From the NCBI GenBank assembly GCA_963989385.1, contig OZ022506.1, positions 7,729,415 through 7,793,414 on the forward strand: a DNA stretch of 64,000 nucleotides, in the 5' to 3' direction. The notes under the pieces are model-generated. The model worked only from the letters and a program-made list of their open reading frames with translations. It made no database searches and was not told where the DNA came from. Source of the stretch: Ctena decussata (lineage: Eukaryota > Mollusca > Bivalvia > Lucinida > Lucinidae). Both the position numbers and the translations under genes were made by a program. Shown here in pieces: positions 37,601 through 42,469 of the stretch; within the stretch, counting starts at the first letter, position 1; each line of letters opens with the position of its first letter.

Positions 37601-39724
37601 CCCTCTACTTCGCTTCATGTTTGTGGTTTAAATATAAAATATATAAAAAGATGTTATTAATAGATTCTGATGTTGTCGCATTTGAGTTCTATTACTCTAC
37701 GTTGACCTTGGTTGTCGGTTGTCAAAGATGTTTTGTCTCGAAAGGTATTTTGCCTTTCACCCAAACTTCTTCCGGATGTGTATGATGGGTTGTGCTTTGT
37801 ACATGTGATAATTGTCTTTTCTTTATGTCTTCATTTATCTACTAGAATAAGTCTTAAAACCAGATACAAATGGACATTTTCTAATTCTCTATCGCGGACT
37901 ATTCGAGTTAGTGAGGTACCACGGTCGAGTGGAAAGAGCGCTTGGCTTTGGTTCAAAACGTTGCGTGTTAGTAACTAAAGAGGCCAACGATTAAACCATT
38001 CTCCCTACTAATAAGGAACGCTAAAAGCAGCAAATGAAGAGAGATGAGCTCATTCTTTCGTATAATGTGTACAGGGCAAGTAAAGCCCAAGTAATTGCTC
38101 TTCTTTCATATAATGTGCACAGGGTACGTAATGCCTAAGTAATTGCTTATGCTGCCGTCCCAAGACGGCATTTCTATTTTCTGTTCTTCTTGGTTGTTTT
38201 AGGTGTTGTGGCTATATCTGTTATTGCTATATTGTTAACCCAGTGACTACCTACATTGGAAATGGCTGTTCACTTGGCTGCCGCTGATGATGTTTTTGGT
38301 GGTGGCTAATTTAGTGCTGTCTTTTTCCACATGCCGTCTTACGTGGGATCTGAGAATTTTCATACTTACTCTCATCCACTACCCCTACGGCCACAAGGCT
38401 ATCAGAAAGAAATAATCTTTATATTCCTGTTAGGCACAAAGCAAAAAGGTGAATGTGCTGGAAAAAAGAACCATTTTCTATTTCATATATTTTACCAGAT
38501 TTCAGGGCCTCATCTTATCTACAGAAATGAACTGGTTTACGCAATCCACGACCCAAACAATCCGTTTATAATACGGCGCTACAATTGGACTGTTGAAGTT
38601 GAGTGCGATATCGGTCGCAACCTGACGGCTACAGGTCATCTCCACCATGATTTCTCTAACAGCACATCCCATCACGTCTCTGGAATCAATAATAACTATA
38701 CAGTTCATATGAGCTTCTACCGAGACTCCAACTTTATGATACCTATTCGAGGAAATCCTCTACATGTAGCTGTAGGTACGCCTGTGTATGTTAAAGTCTT
38801 CACCATGACCACAGATTGGAACGTGAAGATGGTTGTGAACAACTGCTATACAAAACCAACACCTGGGTCGCCGGACAATACAAGATACTACATCATACGT
38901 AATGGGTAAGTACTAGTTTTGATCAGGCGTTAAAGGGTGGGGAACCGTCGCTCCTCTAGGAAACTTTTTTTCTTTTAAGGAAATACCTCGTTTGGTATTG
39001 GGTTACATGGTCCAGACAAGCAAACAGGAAGTCACAAATATTGTTGCCGTTGTGTTAATGGCGGACGAAACAACACTTTACTCCTATACTATAACAATGC
39101 CTATCACAGGGGAAGTTTGTAAAGAAAGACGCGAGTTTTCTGGCAGAGTTCTCGTTCAAAGCACATTTTAAGTGGGTACCTTAGATCATATCCTCTTGTT
39201 GTCTTAAACCACAAACTCCCTCTAAATAAACCGTGAAATACGTAACCCCTTTACAGAAGTATTGTACAGCCACATCGCGGGCATACTGTGAATCTACGAC
39301 TCTAATTATCATATATGAATATCCCATTCCAAACATTCATGATGCACTTTGGCAGTTTGTTTGCCTCGTTTCCAGTTTTCCAATGGCCCTACACTTATTT
39401 CACGTAGCCTTAAGATCTCGATAAAGGTATTAAATGTTCCTTGTAGAATAACATGACTTTCCGTTCAAGACAGAACCCAGCGTGACCCTGCTAAGGGCTC
39501 AATTGCTGTTTATTTTCTGTTAATTACTATTTCATTATTTTTTTTATTTCAGATGTGAGGTAGACACCAACACCCATATTATCACACAGTCAACACATGA
39601 GTCGAAGTTTGTATTTGAGGATTTCGAGTACACGTCTAACCATGAAGGAATACATCTATTCTGTGACGCCACGTTCTGCGGATCTTCTGATTACACCACC
39701 CAATGTCAGCAACGATGCCATTGA
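674..39724 (+). CDS. SRCR-ZP domain secreted protein, 3' part of gene (5' end outside window)
   Basis: Six exons join in phase into 418 codons plus a TGA stop: 674-827, 3577-3743, 14444-14503, 18428-18726, 38499-38905 and 39553-39724. Domain order is one SRCR domain (about 107 residues), a 20-residue Ser/Thr/Tyr-rich linker, ZP-N (about 100 residues), ZP-C (about 135) and a Cys-rich tail ending CQQRCH. Every junction has a GT donor and AG acceptor, and phases agree (1, 1, 1, 0, 2). SRCR domains bind ligands and ZP domains polymerise extracellular filaments, so a secreted or matrix/mucosal protein is likely; the ligand is unknown. No hydrophobic segment and no clear basic cleavage site follow the ZP domain, so a soluble product is inferred. 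The signal peptide and any further SRCR repeats must lie upstream, since the first visible exon starts mid-codon. A DMBT1-like name would be only an analogy. Confidence 0.85.
828..1705. other. Intron sequence, no gene seen
   Basis: AT-rich intron between the SRCR exons. Two TGACGTCA palindromes at 1019 and 1059 are the only marked signal. Confidence 0.5.
1706..2684 (-). mobile_element. Decayed mariner-like DNA transposon
   Basis: Ends are inverted repeats starting TACGAGGGG (left) and finishing CCCCTCGTA (right). Minus-strand translation gives pieces of a mariner transposase: a DNA-binding part with [20 protein letters not shown] then GQPRS, a middle part with [20 protein letters not shown], and a C-terminal part with IHDNVPANK and [12 protein letters not shown]. 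These match the DNA-binding linker, the DD(D/E) core and the HDNAPAH / YSPDLAPSD motifs of the family. The element is about 980 bases against roughly 1.3 kb for an intact mariner, and has stops and deletions, so it is dead. A second TIR-like 'accctcgtat' sits at 2641-2650. It lies in the intron between the two SRCR exons. Confidence 0.8.
2685..3576. other. Intron sequence after the mariner, no gene seen
   Basis: AT-rich sequence with no recognisable domain, RNA gene or clear repeat. It ends with the polypyrimidine/AG acceptor of the second SRCR exon. Confidence 0.5.
3577..3743 (+). CDS. Exon: second half of SRCR domain
   Basis: The acceptor AG is at 3575-3576 and the donor GTAAGT begins at 3744. 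The first base completes the Arg codon from the previous exon; translation then reads [20 protein letters not shown] followed by [14 protein letters not shown] and ends near [14 protein letters not shown]. The Cys residues fit C5 to C8. Together with the first exon there are six Cys in the group A pattern. Exon length is 167 bases; the two SRCR exons sum to 321 (107 codons) with phase 1 at both borders, so the domain is a shuffling-competent symmetrical module. Confidence 0.92.
3785..3895 (-). repeat. tRNA-like head of a SINE fragment
   Basis: Read on the minus strand it contains TAGTCGAGTGGTTAGAGTGG, an A-box-like segment, and GAGTTCGCGGC, a B-box-like segment, about 35 bases apart, followed by a short tail. 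It lies about 40 bases downstream of an exon donor. The arms do not fold into a clean cloverleaf, so I read it as a SINE relic and not a tRNA gene. Confidence 0.5.
3896..4910. other. Intron sequence, no gene seen
   Basis: AT-rich with poly-A and poly-T tracts. Several copies of 'cctaaaat/aatcctaat'-like short words occur at 4040-4400 but no clear unit could be defined. Confidence 0.4.
4915..5400 (+). repeat. Dispersed repeat family copy A with internal short tandem repeats
   Basis: Shares 'aggaattaatacaatcaaat', 'gaagcacacacac', 'attgacaca' and 'agcagctctctcccaaacag' with stretches near 29.2, 34.1, 40.7 and 46.3 kb. Between 5009 and 5160 the phrase 'cacacaattgacacaa' recurs about five times. 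No coding capacity was seen. Confidence 0.65.
5500..5870. repeat. Diverged fragment related to the long repeat at 15.8 kb
   Basis: Contains phrases such as 'ggtcaaaggtcaaagaatgacc' in part, 'catggtggccatg' and 'atcatgtgacc', which resemble the modules of the long repeat at 15775-17914. Similarity is patchy and the borders are uncertain. Confidence 0.4.
5871..7734. other. Intron sequence, no gene seen
   Basis: AT-rich. A possible small MITE relic with 'ttaacttaagctgccatta' and an inverted partner lies at 6640-6800. Two TGACGTCA palindromes occur at 7355 and 7410. No domain-bearing reading frame was found. Confidence 0.4.
7735..8058 (+). repeat. Left part of an older long repeat, split by an insertion
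   Basis: Similar to the long repeat at 15.8 kb: 'tatggacaaattctcaaaca', 'gtagatttgttagaac', 'caaatgaagatatgatgtta' and 'catttcaaacatctgctcc' all have counterparts there. It stops at 'gcccatat' and continues at 12618 with 'atatggtaaaatcc', so the 4.6 kb between is an insertion. Confidence 0.7.
9094..10232. mobile_element. Foldback-type element with G/C-run inverted arms
   Basis: The left end TTGCTGCTGTCAGAGAGT is mirrored by ACTCTCTGACAGCTGCAA at the right, with one mismatch. Both arms are built of repeated 'ttttccccc(c)ggaaaaatggctat' words (9111-9312 on the left, 10105-10212 on the right, inverted). A tRNA-like segment sits in the middle. The reading frames over the arms are repeat artefacts. 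Confidence 0.75.
9590..9690 (+). repeat. tRNA-like SINE segment inside the foldback element
   Basis: 'agcgcagtgcctggactagt' resembles an A-box and 'gggctcgactcct' a B-box, with a CAT triplet in the expected anticodon region. The arms pair poorly, so a functional tRNA gene is unlikely. Confidence 0.4.
10385..11000 (+). repeat. Diverged tandem modules of about 165-175 bp
   Basis: After a 'gtctgtctgtccatctgtc' run, similar modules start near 10425, 10590, 10765 and 10940. Each carries a form of 'ctcctacagctttcgatgga', 'atttgaaactatgcac' and 'catgttgcagac'. This resembles non-coding repeats common in molluscs. No coding capacity was seen. Confidence 0.55.
11001..12540. other. Interior of the TIR element, no gene seen
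   Basis: AT-rich sequence of the 4.56 kb element. No domain-bearing frame was found; the short open frames here have no recognisable motif. Confidence 0.4.
12618..12957 (+). repeat. Right part of the older long repeat split by the TIR element
   Basis: Matches the right-hand portion of the 15.8-17.9 kb repeat: 'atgaccttgaaaccttgtat', 'gtagcactgg', 'tgctcgaggtcacagagact', 'ggtttaaaacttgtaacaat' and the closing 'tgagctacatgaccg'. It pairs with 7735-8058. Confidence 0.7.
13328..13515 (+). repeat. tRNA-derived SINE, diverged
   Basis: The head 'ggccgggtaactcagtggg' looks tRNA-like and is followed by a weak B-box. The tail 'gaaaaggacgtaaaatgcaa' is shared with the element ending near 49245. The two copies define one family. 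Confidence 0.6.
13538..13845 (-). mobile_element. 5'-truncated RTE-like LINE 3' end
   Basis: On the minus strand it matches the 3' end of the LINE at 31-33.4 kb over about 290 bases, including 'ctaaggtggtttggcca', 'ggtgccccaacgacctagta' and a tail of (TAGAA)n. Short 3' fragments ending in a simple repeat are the usual outcome of incomplete target-primed reverse transcription. Confidence 0.75.
14038..14125 (-). repeat. Dispersed repeat family, short inverted copy
   Basis: On the minus strand it reads like 46290-46350: 'aaaaagtatgcaaagaccag' then 'gaactgaaacaatcaaaatc' and 'agccctcaaacc'. It lies about 320 bases upstream of the linker exon. Confidence 0.6.
14444..14503 (+). CDS. Exon: Ser/Thr/Tyr-rich linker between SRCR and ZP
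   Basis: The acceptor follows a T-rich tract (tttttgttttcag) and the donor is GTAAGT at 14504. Exactly 60 bases, phase 1 on both sides, giving [20 protein letters not shown]. Such short symmetric exons often encode O-glycosylated spacers or are alternatively spliced; both are inferences. It could be skipped without breaking the frame. Confidence 0.72.
14504..15420. other. Intron sequence, no gene seen
   Basis: AT-rich. No domain or clear repeat was recognised before the CA tract. Confidence 0.4.
15425..15482. repeat. (CA)n microsatellite
   Basis: Nearly pure CA dinucleotide run with a single 'cat' interruption near 15450. Confidence 0.95.
16746..16926. mobile_element. MITE copy 1, 'TACAGTaGAACTTC' family
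   Basis: Ends TACAGTAGAACTTCAATGGC and, inverted, GCCAGTGAAGTTCTACTGTA. About 180 bases. The host sequence on either side (gcccata / tatatggtaaaa) matches the uninterrupted 'gcccatatatggtgaaaat' at 15989 in the same repeat, showing insertion with a TA duplication. Confidence 0.85.
17161..17729. mobile_element. MITE copy 2, 'TACAGTcGAACTTC' family
   Basis: Ends TACAGTCGAACTTCACTGGC and, inverted, GCCATCGAAGTTCGACTGTA. At about 570 bases it is longer than copy 1 but shares the terminal repeat and internal 'ggctcgaac' words, so it is the same family with a larger core. No coding capacity was seen. Confidence 0.8.
18428..18726 (+). CDS. Exon: ZP-N half of the ZP domain
   Basis: The acceptor is the AG at 18426-18427; two other AGs at 18407 and 18410 give the wrong phase. 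The donor GTAAGT begins at 18727. Translation contains [20 protein letters not shown], then [20 protein letters not shown], then [12 protein letters not shown], and ends [13 protein letters not shown]. The three Cys and the 'YLG..LC.G' pattern fit a ZP-N module, which drives polymerisation in this family. Length 299 bases, ending in phase 0, which matches the ZP-C exon nearly 20 kb away. Confidence 0.9.
19165..19213 (-). ncRNA. Hammerhead ribozyme-like motif, left (3') flank of Penelope element
   Basis: On the minus strand: CTTCTT, then CTGATGA, a CTAC/GTAG hairpin, GAAA, the palindrome ACCGGT, then T and AAGAA. The outer CTTCTT / AAGAA can pair as stem I, ACCGGT is a minimal palindromic stem III, and the cleavage site would follow the T. 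A T and T flank stem II where a G-C pair is usual, so activity is doubtful. Hammerheads with short stem III are known from Penelope-like elements. Confidence 0.55.
22567..22629. repeat. (TA)n microsatellite
   Basis: Pure TA run of about 60 bases just upstream of the first Penelope-like coding piece (minus strand). It hides the true start of that frame. Confidence 0.95.
22761..22796 (-). ncRNA. Hammerhead ribozyme-like motif, right (5') flank of Penelope element
   Basis: On the minus strand: ACCT, CTGAAGA, one extra A, a GCC/GGC hairpin with a GAAA loop, GAAA, the palindrome AGCGCT, T, then AGGT. ACCT and AGGT pair as stem I. CTGANGA and GAAA match the hammerhead core, where the N is free. 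The extra A before stem II is the only clear departure. Confidence 0.55.
22870..23345 (+). repeat. Interspersed repeat with second copy at 38.1 kb
   Basis: Contains 'cttcctgggtccgaccc', 'gccgtcccaaggcggggc', 'gaccacctacatgggaaatg' and 'catggctgccgctgg'. The last two and the 'gccgtcccaag' phrase recur at 38150-38345. I recognise it only as a mollusc-type dispersed repeat; no domain-bearing frame. Confidence 0.6.
23346..24150. other. Intron sequence, no gene seen
   Basis: AT-rich with no recognisable domain, RNA gene or clear repeat border. Confidence 0.4.
24151..24948. mobile_element. ~800 bp MITE with 27 bp terminal inverted repeats
   Basis: Begins AATTGAAGGGGTCAGTGCAA and ends with the exact inverse, the match running on through CAAGGGA. 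Internally the phrase 'agg(g/t)cc(t)ttgttgca' or its inverse recurs at about 24315, 24345, 24525, 24710 and 24920. No coding frame. Confidence 0.85.
24949..26357. other. Intron sequence, no gene seen
   Basis: AT-rich. A short inverted pair built on 'cagtgaaa/tttcactg' lies at 25430-25490. The rest has no recognisable feature. Confidence 0.4.
26358..26510. mobile_element. Small foldback MITE
   Basis: 'agaaatttgatttt' and 'gcgttcatcgtgtgaagaag' on the left are mirrored by 'cttcatcacacgatgaacgc' and 'aaaatcaaatttc' on the right. About 150 bases with a short loop. Confidence 0.8.
26801..28808. mobile_element. TIR element with a palindromic AT-rich satellite core
   Basis: The left end CGTCACACTGTCCCGATATT, running on through GACACCCAATGGCCATACGA, is mirrored at the right by TCGTATGGCCATCGGGTGTC then AATTTCGGGACAGTGTGACG. 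Both subterminal regions (26880-27250, 28500-28700) are full of 'catcgt', 'ttcgt' and 'gagggcatcg' words. The core at 27470-28470 is the satellite below. No transposase frame, so non-autonomous. Confidence 0.8.
27470..28470. repeat. Degenerate tandem array of the palindrome AGATATCT
   Basis: About 1 kb in which 'taagatatctta'-like words recur every 15-40 bases (for example 27500, 27520, 27590, 27640, 28360). The unit is itself palindromic and spacing is irregular. Confined between the TIR arms of the element at 26801-28808. Confidence 0.85.
28990..29140 (+). repeat. Left end of a dispersed 'aggtgcgacat' element
   Basis: 'tagctaggtgcgatataggc' and 'gtccgccctgacgtccatca' mark a repeat whose other end, 'aggtgcgacatagcattccg', is at 33498 and again at 50227. 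The same element resumes at about 30100-30530 and 33380-33530, with other repeats inserted. Confidence 0.5.
29145..29990 (+). repeat. Dispersed repeat family copy B
   Basis: Long match with 34090-34480 and 46290-46910: 'aatcaggaattagtacaatc', 'aaaccgaatgagcagc', 'gccttggaacgatcagtaat', 'catttagttagctgatcgg' and 'atgaggactcaacg'. No coding capacity recognised. Confidence 0.65.
30100..30535 (+). repeat. Interior of the 'aggtgcgacat' element
   Basis: 'agatcatccaagatggtcgc' and 'aaaaaatag' phrases recur at 30120, 30420, 33430 and 50085. It precedes the LINE, which appears to have inserted into it. Confidence 0.5.
30540..30962. other. Unassigned sequence upstream of the LINE pieces
   Basis: Contains several 'ccgttgactt'-like words (30640-30670, 30785, 30960). 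It may be the decayed 5' part of the LINE, but no endonuclease motif is readable here. Confidence 0.3.
30963..33385 (+). mobile_element. Decayed RTE-like (BovB-related style) LINE
   Basis: Endonuclease C-terminal piece at 30963-31257 with [20 protein letters not shown] and a following [11 protein letters not shown], the HRNQIDYIL / GSDH motif of APE-type endonucleases in RTE elements. Reverse transcriptase pieces at 32200-32760 with [12 protein letters not shown] and [14 protein letters not shown], where FADD is the catalytic box. A C-terminal part follows to about 33110. The 3' end has a (TAGAA)-like tail. Frames are broken by several stops and shifts, so it is inactive. The same 3' end occurs truncated at 13538-13845. 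Confidence 0.85.
33386..33540 (+). repeat. Right end of the 'aggtgcgacat' element
   Basis: 'tgcatgaagc', 'gaccatccaagatgg', 'aacatgaaaa' and 'aggtgcgacatagcattccg' match 50040-50262. It continues the element interrupted by the LINE. Confidence 0.55.
33541..34085. other. Intron sequence, no gene seen
   Basis: AT-rich with no recognisable domain or repeat. Confidence 0.4.
34090..34480 (+). repeat. Dispersed repeat family copy C
   Basis: 'gggaattaatacaatcaaat', 'attgacacaagtttacgaaa', 'gcagctctttcccaaacaga' and 'cgccttggaacggtcag' match copies A, B and E. Confidence 0.7.
34481..35144. other. Intron sequence, no gene seen
   Basis: No recognisable domain, RNA gene or repeat. Confidence 0.4.
35145..35470 (-). 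repeat. SINE with tRNA-Thr-like head
   Basis: The head at 35393-35465 (minus) keeps the acceptor stem (GGCCGGG / TCTGGCC), A-box TAGCGCAATCGG and B-box GGTTCGAATCC. The anticodon region reads CTCGTAAA between CTGA and TCAG, that is an 8-base loop around CGT, one base too long for a normal tRNA. Downstream sequence ('gtctacggtaaacaactaag' on the plus strand) is the SINE body. A working tRNA-Thr gene is unlikely. Confidence 0.65.
35525..35890 (-). repeat. Dispersed repeat family copy G, inverted
   Basis: On the minus strand: 'gattactgggggcttaaaat', then 'gtagttggttgtttgg', 'gatgaatcagagac' and 'gactcgacagacacaacg', in the same order as copies B and E. Confidence 0.65.
36092..36947. mobile_element. 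~855 bp foldback element
   Basis: Ends TTAAGGTGGTGATT and, inverted, AATCACCGCCTTTAA. Further nested inverted pairs match in order: 'catcaaagggtaatttt' with 'aaaattaccctttgat', and 'agagcgccctagcaattat' with 'ataatggctagggcgctct'. No coding frame. Confidence 0.75.
36948..38045. other. Intron sequence with a possible tRNA-like relic
   Basis: 'ggtcgagtggaaagagcgct' at 37922-37942 resembles an A-box and is followed by 'tggttcaaaacg', but it is truncated. Otherwise nothing recognisable. Confidence 0.35.
38046..38150 (+). repeat. Short tandem duplication (~53 bp, 2 copies)
   Basis: 'cgtataatgtgtacagggca' and 'gcccaagtaattgctc' recur as 'catataatgtgcacagggta' and 'gcctaagtaattgctt'. Confidence 0.75.
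38150..38345 (+). repeat. Interspersed repeat, second copy of the 22.9-23.3 kb unit
   Basis: 'gccgtcccaagacggc', 'gactacctacattggaaatg' and 'cttggctgccgctg' match 23140-23345. It ends about 150 bases before the ZP-C exon. Confidence 0.65.
38499..38905 (+). CDS. Exon: ZP-C half of the ZP domain
   Basis: The acceptor is AG at 38497-38498 (ttttaccag), which gives phase 0 as required by the ZP-N exon; the later AG at 38505 gives a wrong phase. The donor GTAAG begins at 38906. Translation includes [48 protein letters not shown] and [20 protein letters not shown]. This fits ZP-C (Y.N.l, CxY-like and YY-I motifs). Several N-glycosylation sequons are visible (NWT, NLT, NST, NYT). The frame is open upstream to 38331 but that part is repeat DNA. 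Confidence 0.92.
39553..39724 (+). CDS. Terminal exon: end of ZP-C and stop codon
   Basis: The acceptor follows a T-rich tract (tttttatttcag). The first base completes a Gly codon. The text runs [56 protein letters not shown], then TGA at 39722. FEF-like 'FEDFEY', 'HLFCDATFC' and the final Cys pair are standard ZP-C features. Nothing hydrophobic follows, so there is no membrane anchor in this isoform. Confidence 0.92.
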
Positions 39725-39732
39725 CTTAGCGG

Positions 39733-39738
39733 AATAAA
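39733..39738 (+). promoter_or_regulatory. Candidate polyadenylation signal AATAAA
   Basis: AATAAA nine bases after the stop codon. This would give a very short 3' UTR; later AT-rich signals may be used instead. Confidence 0.4.
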
Positions 39739-39930
39739 ATCAAACTTATTTAAGCCGCACCTAAGGAAATGTACAATCAGTAAATATTCTGACCAGTCTG
39801 TACATCTATTAAATCTAGTTTTTAAGACGTACCTTATAAAATCAAACTAATTTCAGTCGCACCTAAGGAAATGATTTAACATATGTATACAATCAGTAAA
39901 TATTCTGACCAGTCAGTACATCTATTAAAG
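39736..39930 (+). repeat. Tandem duplication in the 3' UTR region
   Basis: 'cgcacctaaggaaatg', 'tacaatcagtaaatattctg' and 'gtacatctattaaa' occur twice (39736-39813 and 39838-39930). The second copy has a 13-15 base insertion. Confidence 0.85.
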
Positions 39931-40449
39931 GTATATCCCCTCAATATGTCTATTAACTTTCAAATTTCTCACGAAAAATTATATCCGAGGCACGATAATG
40001 ATCGCCAGTAAAAGTACTTTTATCTGTCAAATTTCTAATTTGTGATGGTCACTGGAAGTAGGAGAATTTAAGAAAATAATAGCGGACCGCAGTTCCCGCC
40101 AAAATGAAGACTGGATACGCCTAGCAATCATGAATAATTTTATGACTGTTCTTCAATCGTTTTTGGGCTGTTATTGTCTGAAATGAACTCACGTGCTCGG
40201 ATTACAGGTTTATGCTATTGTTTAGTTATTTACTCCACCAATCATAAAATTCAAAGAGTGCTTACAGAAACGACTTCTTATTGCAATATGGGAGTCAGTC
40301 AATGTGTGACGACAGACTGGATCCGCTACATAAAATGAAGAATTAGCAAGGGGAAAAGGGCGTAACAATTTAACGGAGGCGATTTAACAAGACAATATTA
40401 GTCTGTATATTCCAGCTCAAACTTACAACATTATTCCAGTAATTACATC
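39931..40449. other. Downstream flank, no gene seen
   Basis: No recognisable domain, RNA gene or repeat. Confidence 0.4.
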
Positions 40450-40628
40450 CCTGGTTAACAATGTATATACAAGGGCTGTTACGAAACGAAAAAGAGCTTA
40501 TACAAAACGAAAAAGACTCATAGTCACAAACGACTTAATAACCAGGTCATTCGGTAACTATAACTTTTTAGTTTAGTAACAGCTCTTTTTCGTTTCGTAA
40601 CATCCTTCAAAACATAGTTAACCAGGTG
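40450..40628. mobile_element. Small TIR/foldback MITE
   Basis: 'cctggttaac' and 'gctgttacgaaacgaaaaag' on the left are mirrored by 'ctttttcgtttcgtaac' and 'gttaaccagg' on the right. Confidence 0.8.
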
Positions 40629-40659
40629 TGAATTATACACCGTGAACAAATTTAAAGAG

Positions 40660-40860
40660 TAACTGCACTTCAGGAACTGACTGAATCAGATCCCAAACCC
40701 TATCCCAAACATCAAAGGGAAAGATTGACAAAGACATCCCAACAAACAATAAATTACAAGTCATAAGCCGAGTCAGCAGCTCTTTCCCTAATAGGAGGCA
40801 ACTCAGCTATCTTTACCAAACTAACAACGTGTCTAACCCGGACTAACTACTTACATGCCT
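40660..40860 (+). repeat. Dispersed repeat family copy D
   Basis: 'cacttcaggaactgactgaa', 'agggaaagattgacaaagac' and 'gagtcagcagctctttccc' match 5180-5330. Confidence 0.7.
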
Positions 40861-41280
40861 TTACTATTGTTATGACTGACCTTCCTCGTTATGCATGAGT
40901 AACTGTCTTTTGGAATAAGTTATTGTCCCATATACAAGACATAATTAGAACAGAACAAACTTTTACTAAAGTCAGACAAACCCAGGTCATATGCAGATGG
41001 CATGAGGTTTGTTTACAAAAAGAAACCACTACAAATAGCGACGTCACAATATATGATTATTGCTATACAACATGATTCATTCAGTAACTAGAGAATGTTA
41101 TATTAGTTTCACATAATGTTCCAATTAATCACCTGTAAGATTGGTGCAACGGCGTCGTTGCGGAAGCACAAAACGGGCGAGACTTCCTGTAATAAATTAA
41201 TAGTAAAAGGAGGTGGTTGAGACGGAGAGAGCATCTGTTGCTAAAAAAAAACAAGTACAGTACAAAATGTTCACTACTGC
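40861..41280. other. No gene seen
   Basis: No recognisable feature. Confidence 0.35.
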
Positions 41281-41281
41281 C

Positions 41282-41374
41282 AACCGGGCGCACAGCAAAG
41301 CAGAATCAACGTGAGTTCAACGTCATAACGTTGGATCAACGCTGATTCTACGCCAACGCCATGCGCCCGCTGGA
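41282..41374. mobile_element. Small 'caacgttgattcaacg'-type MITE
   Basis: 'caaccgggcgca' and 'tgcgcccgctgg' are terminal inverted repeats. The interior has 'cagaatcaacgtgagttcaa' and 'cgttggatcaacgctgattc' words, related to those at 57186-57280. Confidence 0.65.
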
Positions 41375-42465
41375 TATGCAATTAAAATTTAGCTTACATA
41401 TTAAAGCCGAAAAAAAATCATATCAAATTTACGTCTGAAGGGAACATGATAAGAAGCAAAGTATACTTTCCTGAACTTCCATAGATAAGCATTAGAAGCA
41501 CTATACAAAGTATATCTGAATTGATAATTAATTTAGGAACATCTATTGTAACAAATGCTCGTGCAAGGCGAGCTAAGCTACCAAAGCGTTTTAGACGGTC
41601 CTACTTTTACAGAGGTAGCGCAATCACAACTGCTCCTGATTTATGAATCAAATCATTTGCTTCTTCTCTGTCTGCCGTACCTCCAAAATGAAACAGCCTA
41701 AATGTGCACAGACTGATTTTGAAAAATAGTATTGTTTAAGGATTATAAAACCATTTCCGAAATAAGGATATTATATCAAAGAGAGGGTATTATGATTGCA
41801 CATATACATGTATATTGCCTTATGCTAGGACCATTGAAAGACCATGCCCAGGTGGCACATAGTACCGAAATAGCGCCAGATACGTCGATATGACGTCATC
41901 AATGTCAATAAGACATTCCGGTGTCGCACTGATGCTGACGTCATCATTACATCGTGCGCCAGCTGGGCACTGGCACAATGTTTTACTACACATGAAAATT
42001 TAGCTGAAACATATAGGTAGCTTGCCACAACTATGAGGAAATTGGCATGAAGATATTTTATTCCGACTAAGGGTATGTGAATCACCTTGGCAAAACGCAA
42101 AGATCTGGGTTGGGCGATCTCGTCCCAGTATACACTTTTAACCTTTAAATAATTTAAGCAGCTTAATCAGCAGAGTGTCACCTATTTCACCAGTCTACTC
42201 AGAGCAAATCTATTAGGTGAAGTACAAAAAGGTGCCTGTAACATGTAATAGTGGCAGAGCTCCGCCACGTCGTCGGCGGGACAAACCCCCGAAGCGAGAG
42301 GGAAACCAGCCCGTATACCCATTTGCACTTTCTCTCATCATTAACCTTCAGTAAATTATGACAAACCATACCTTAATTGTTTATGCTACTCAAATATTGT
42401 ATCGTGAGAAATTTGTCAATGAACCCTAATGATTGCCTAAGTGAACGGTAAACAAATTTGCTCTT
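41375..42465. other. No gene seen
   Basis: Two TGACGTCA palindromes occur at 41891 and 41936. Otherwise no recognisable feature. Confidence 0.35.
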
Positions 42466-42469
42466 CTCT

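Noticed and set aside
38331..38498. Open frame extending upstream of the ZP-C exon, which could be read as a 192-residue protein start
   Set aside because: This part is a dispersed repeat also seen at 23.1-23.3 kb, and the AG at 38497-38498 gives the exact phase required by the previous ZP exon.
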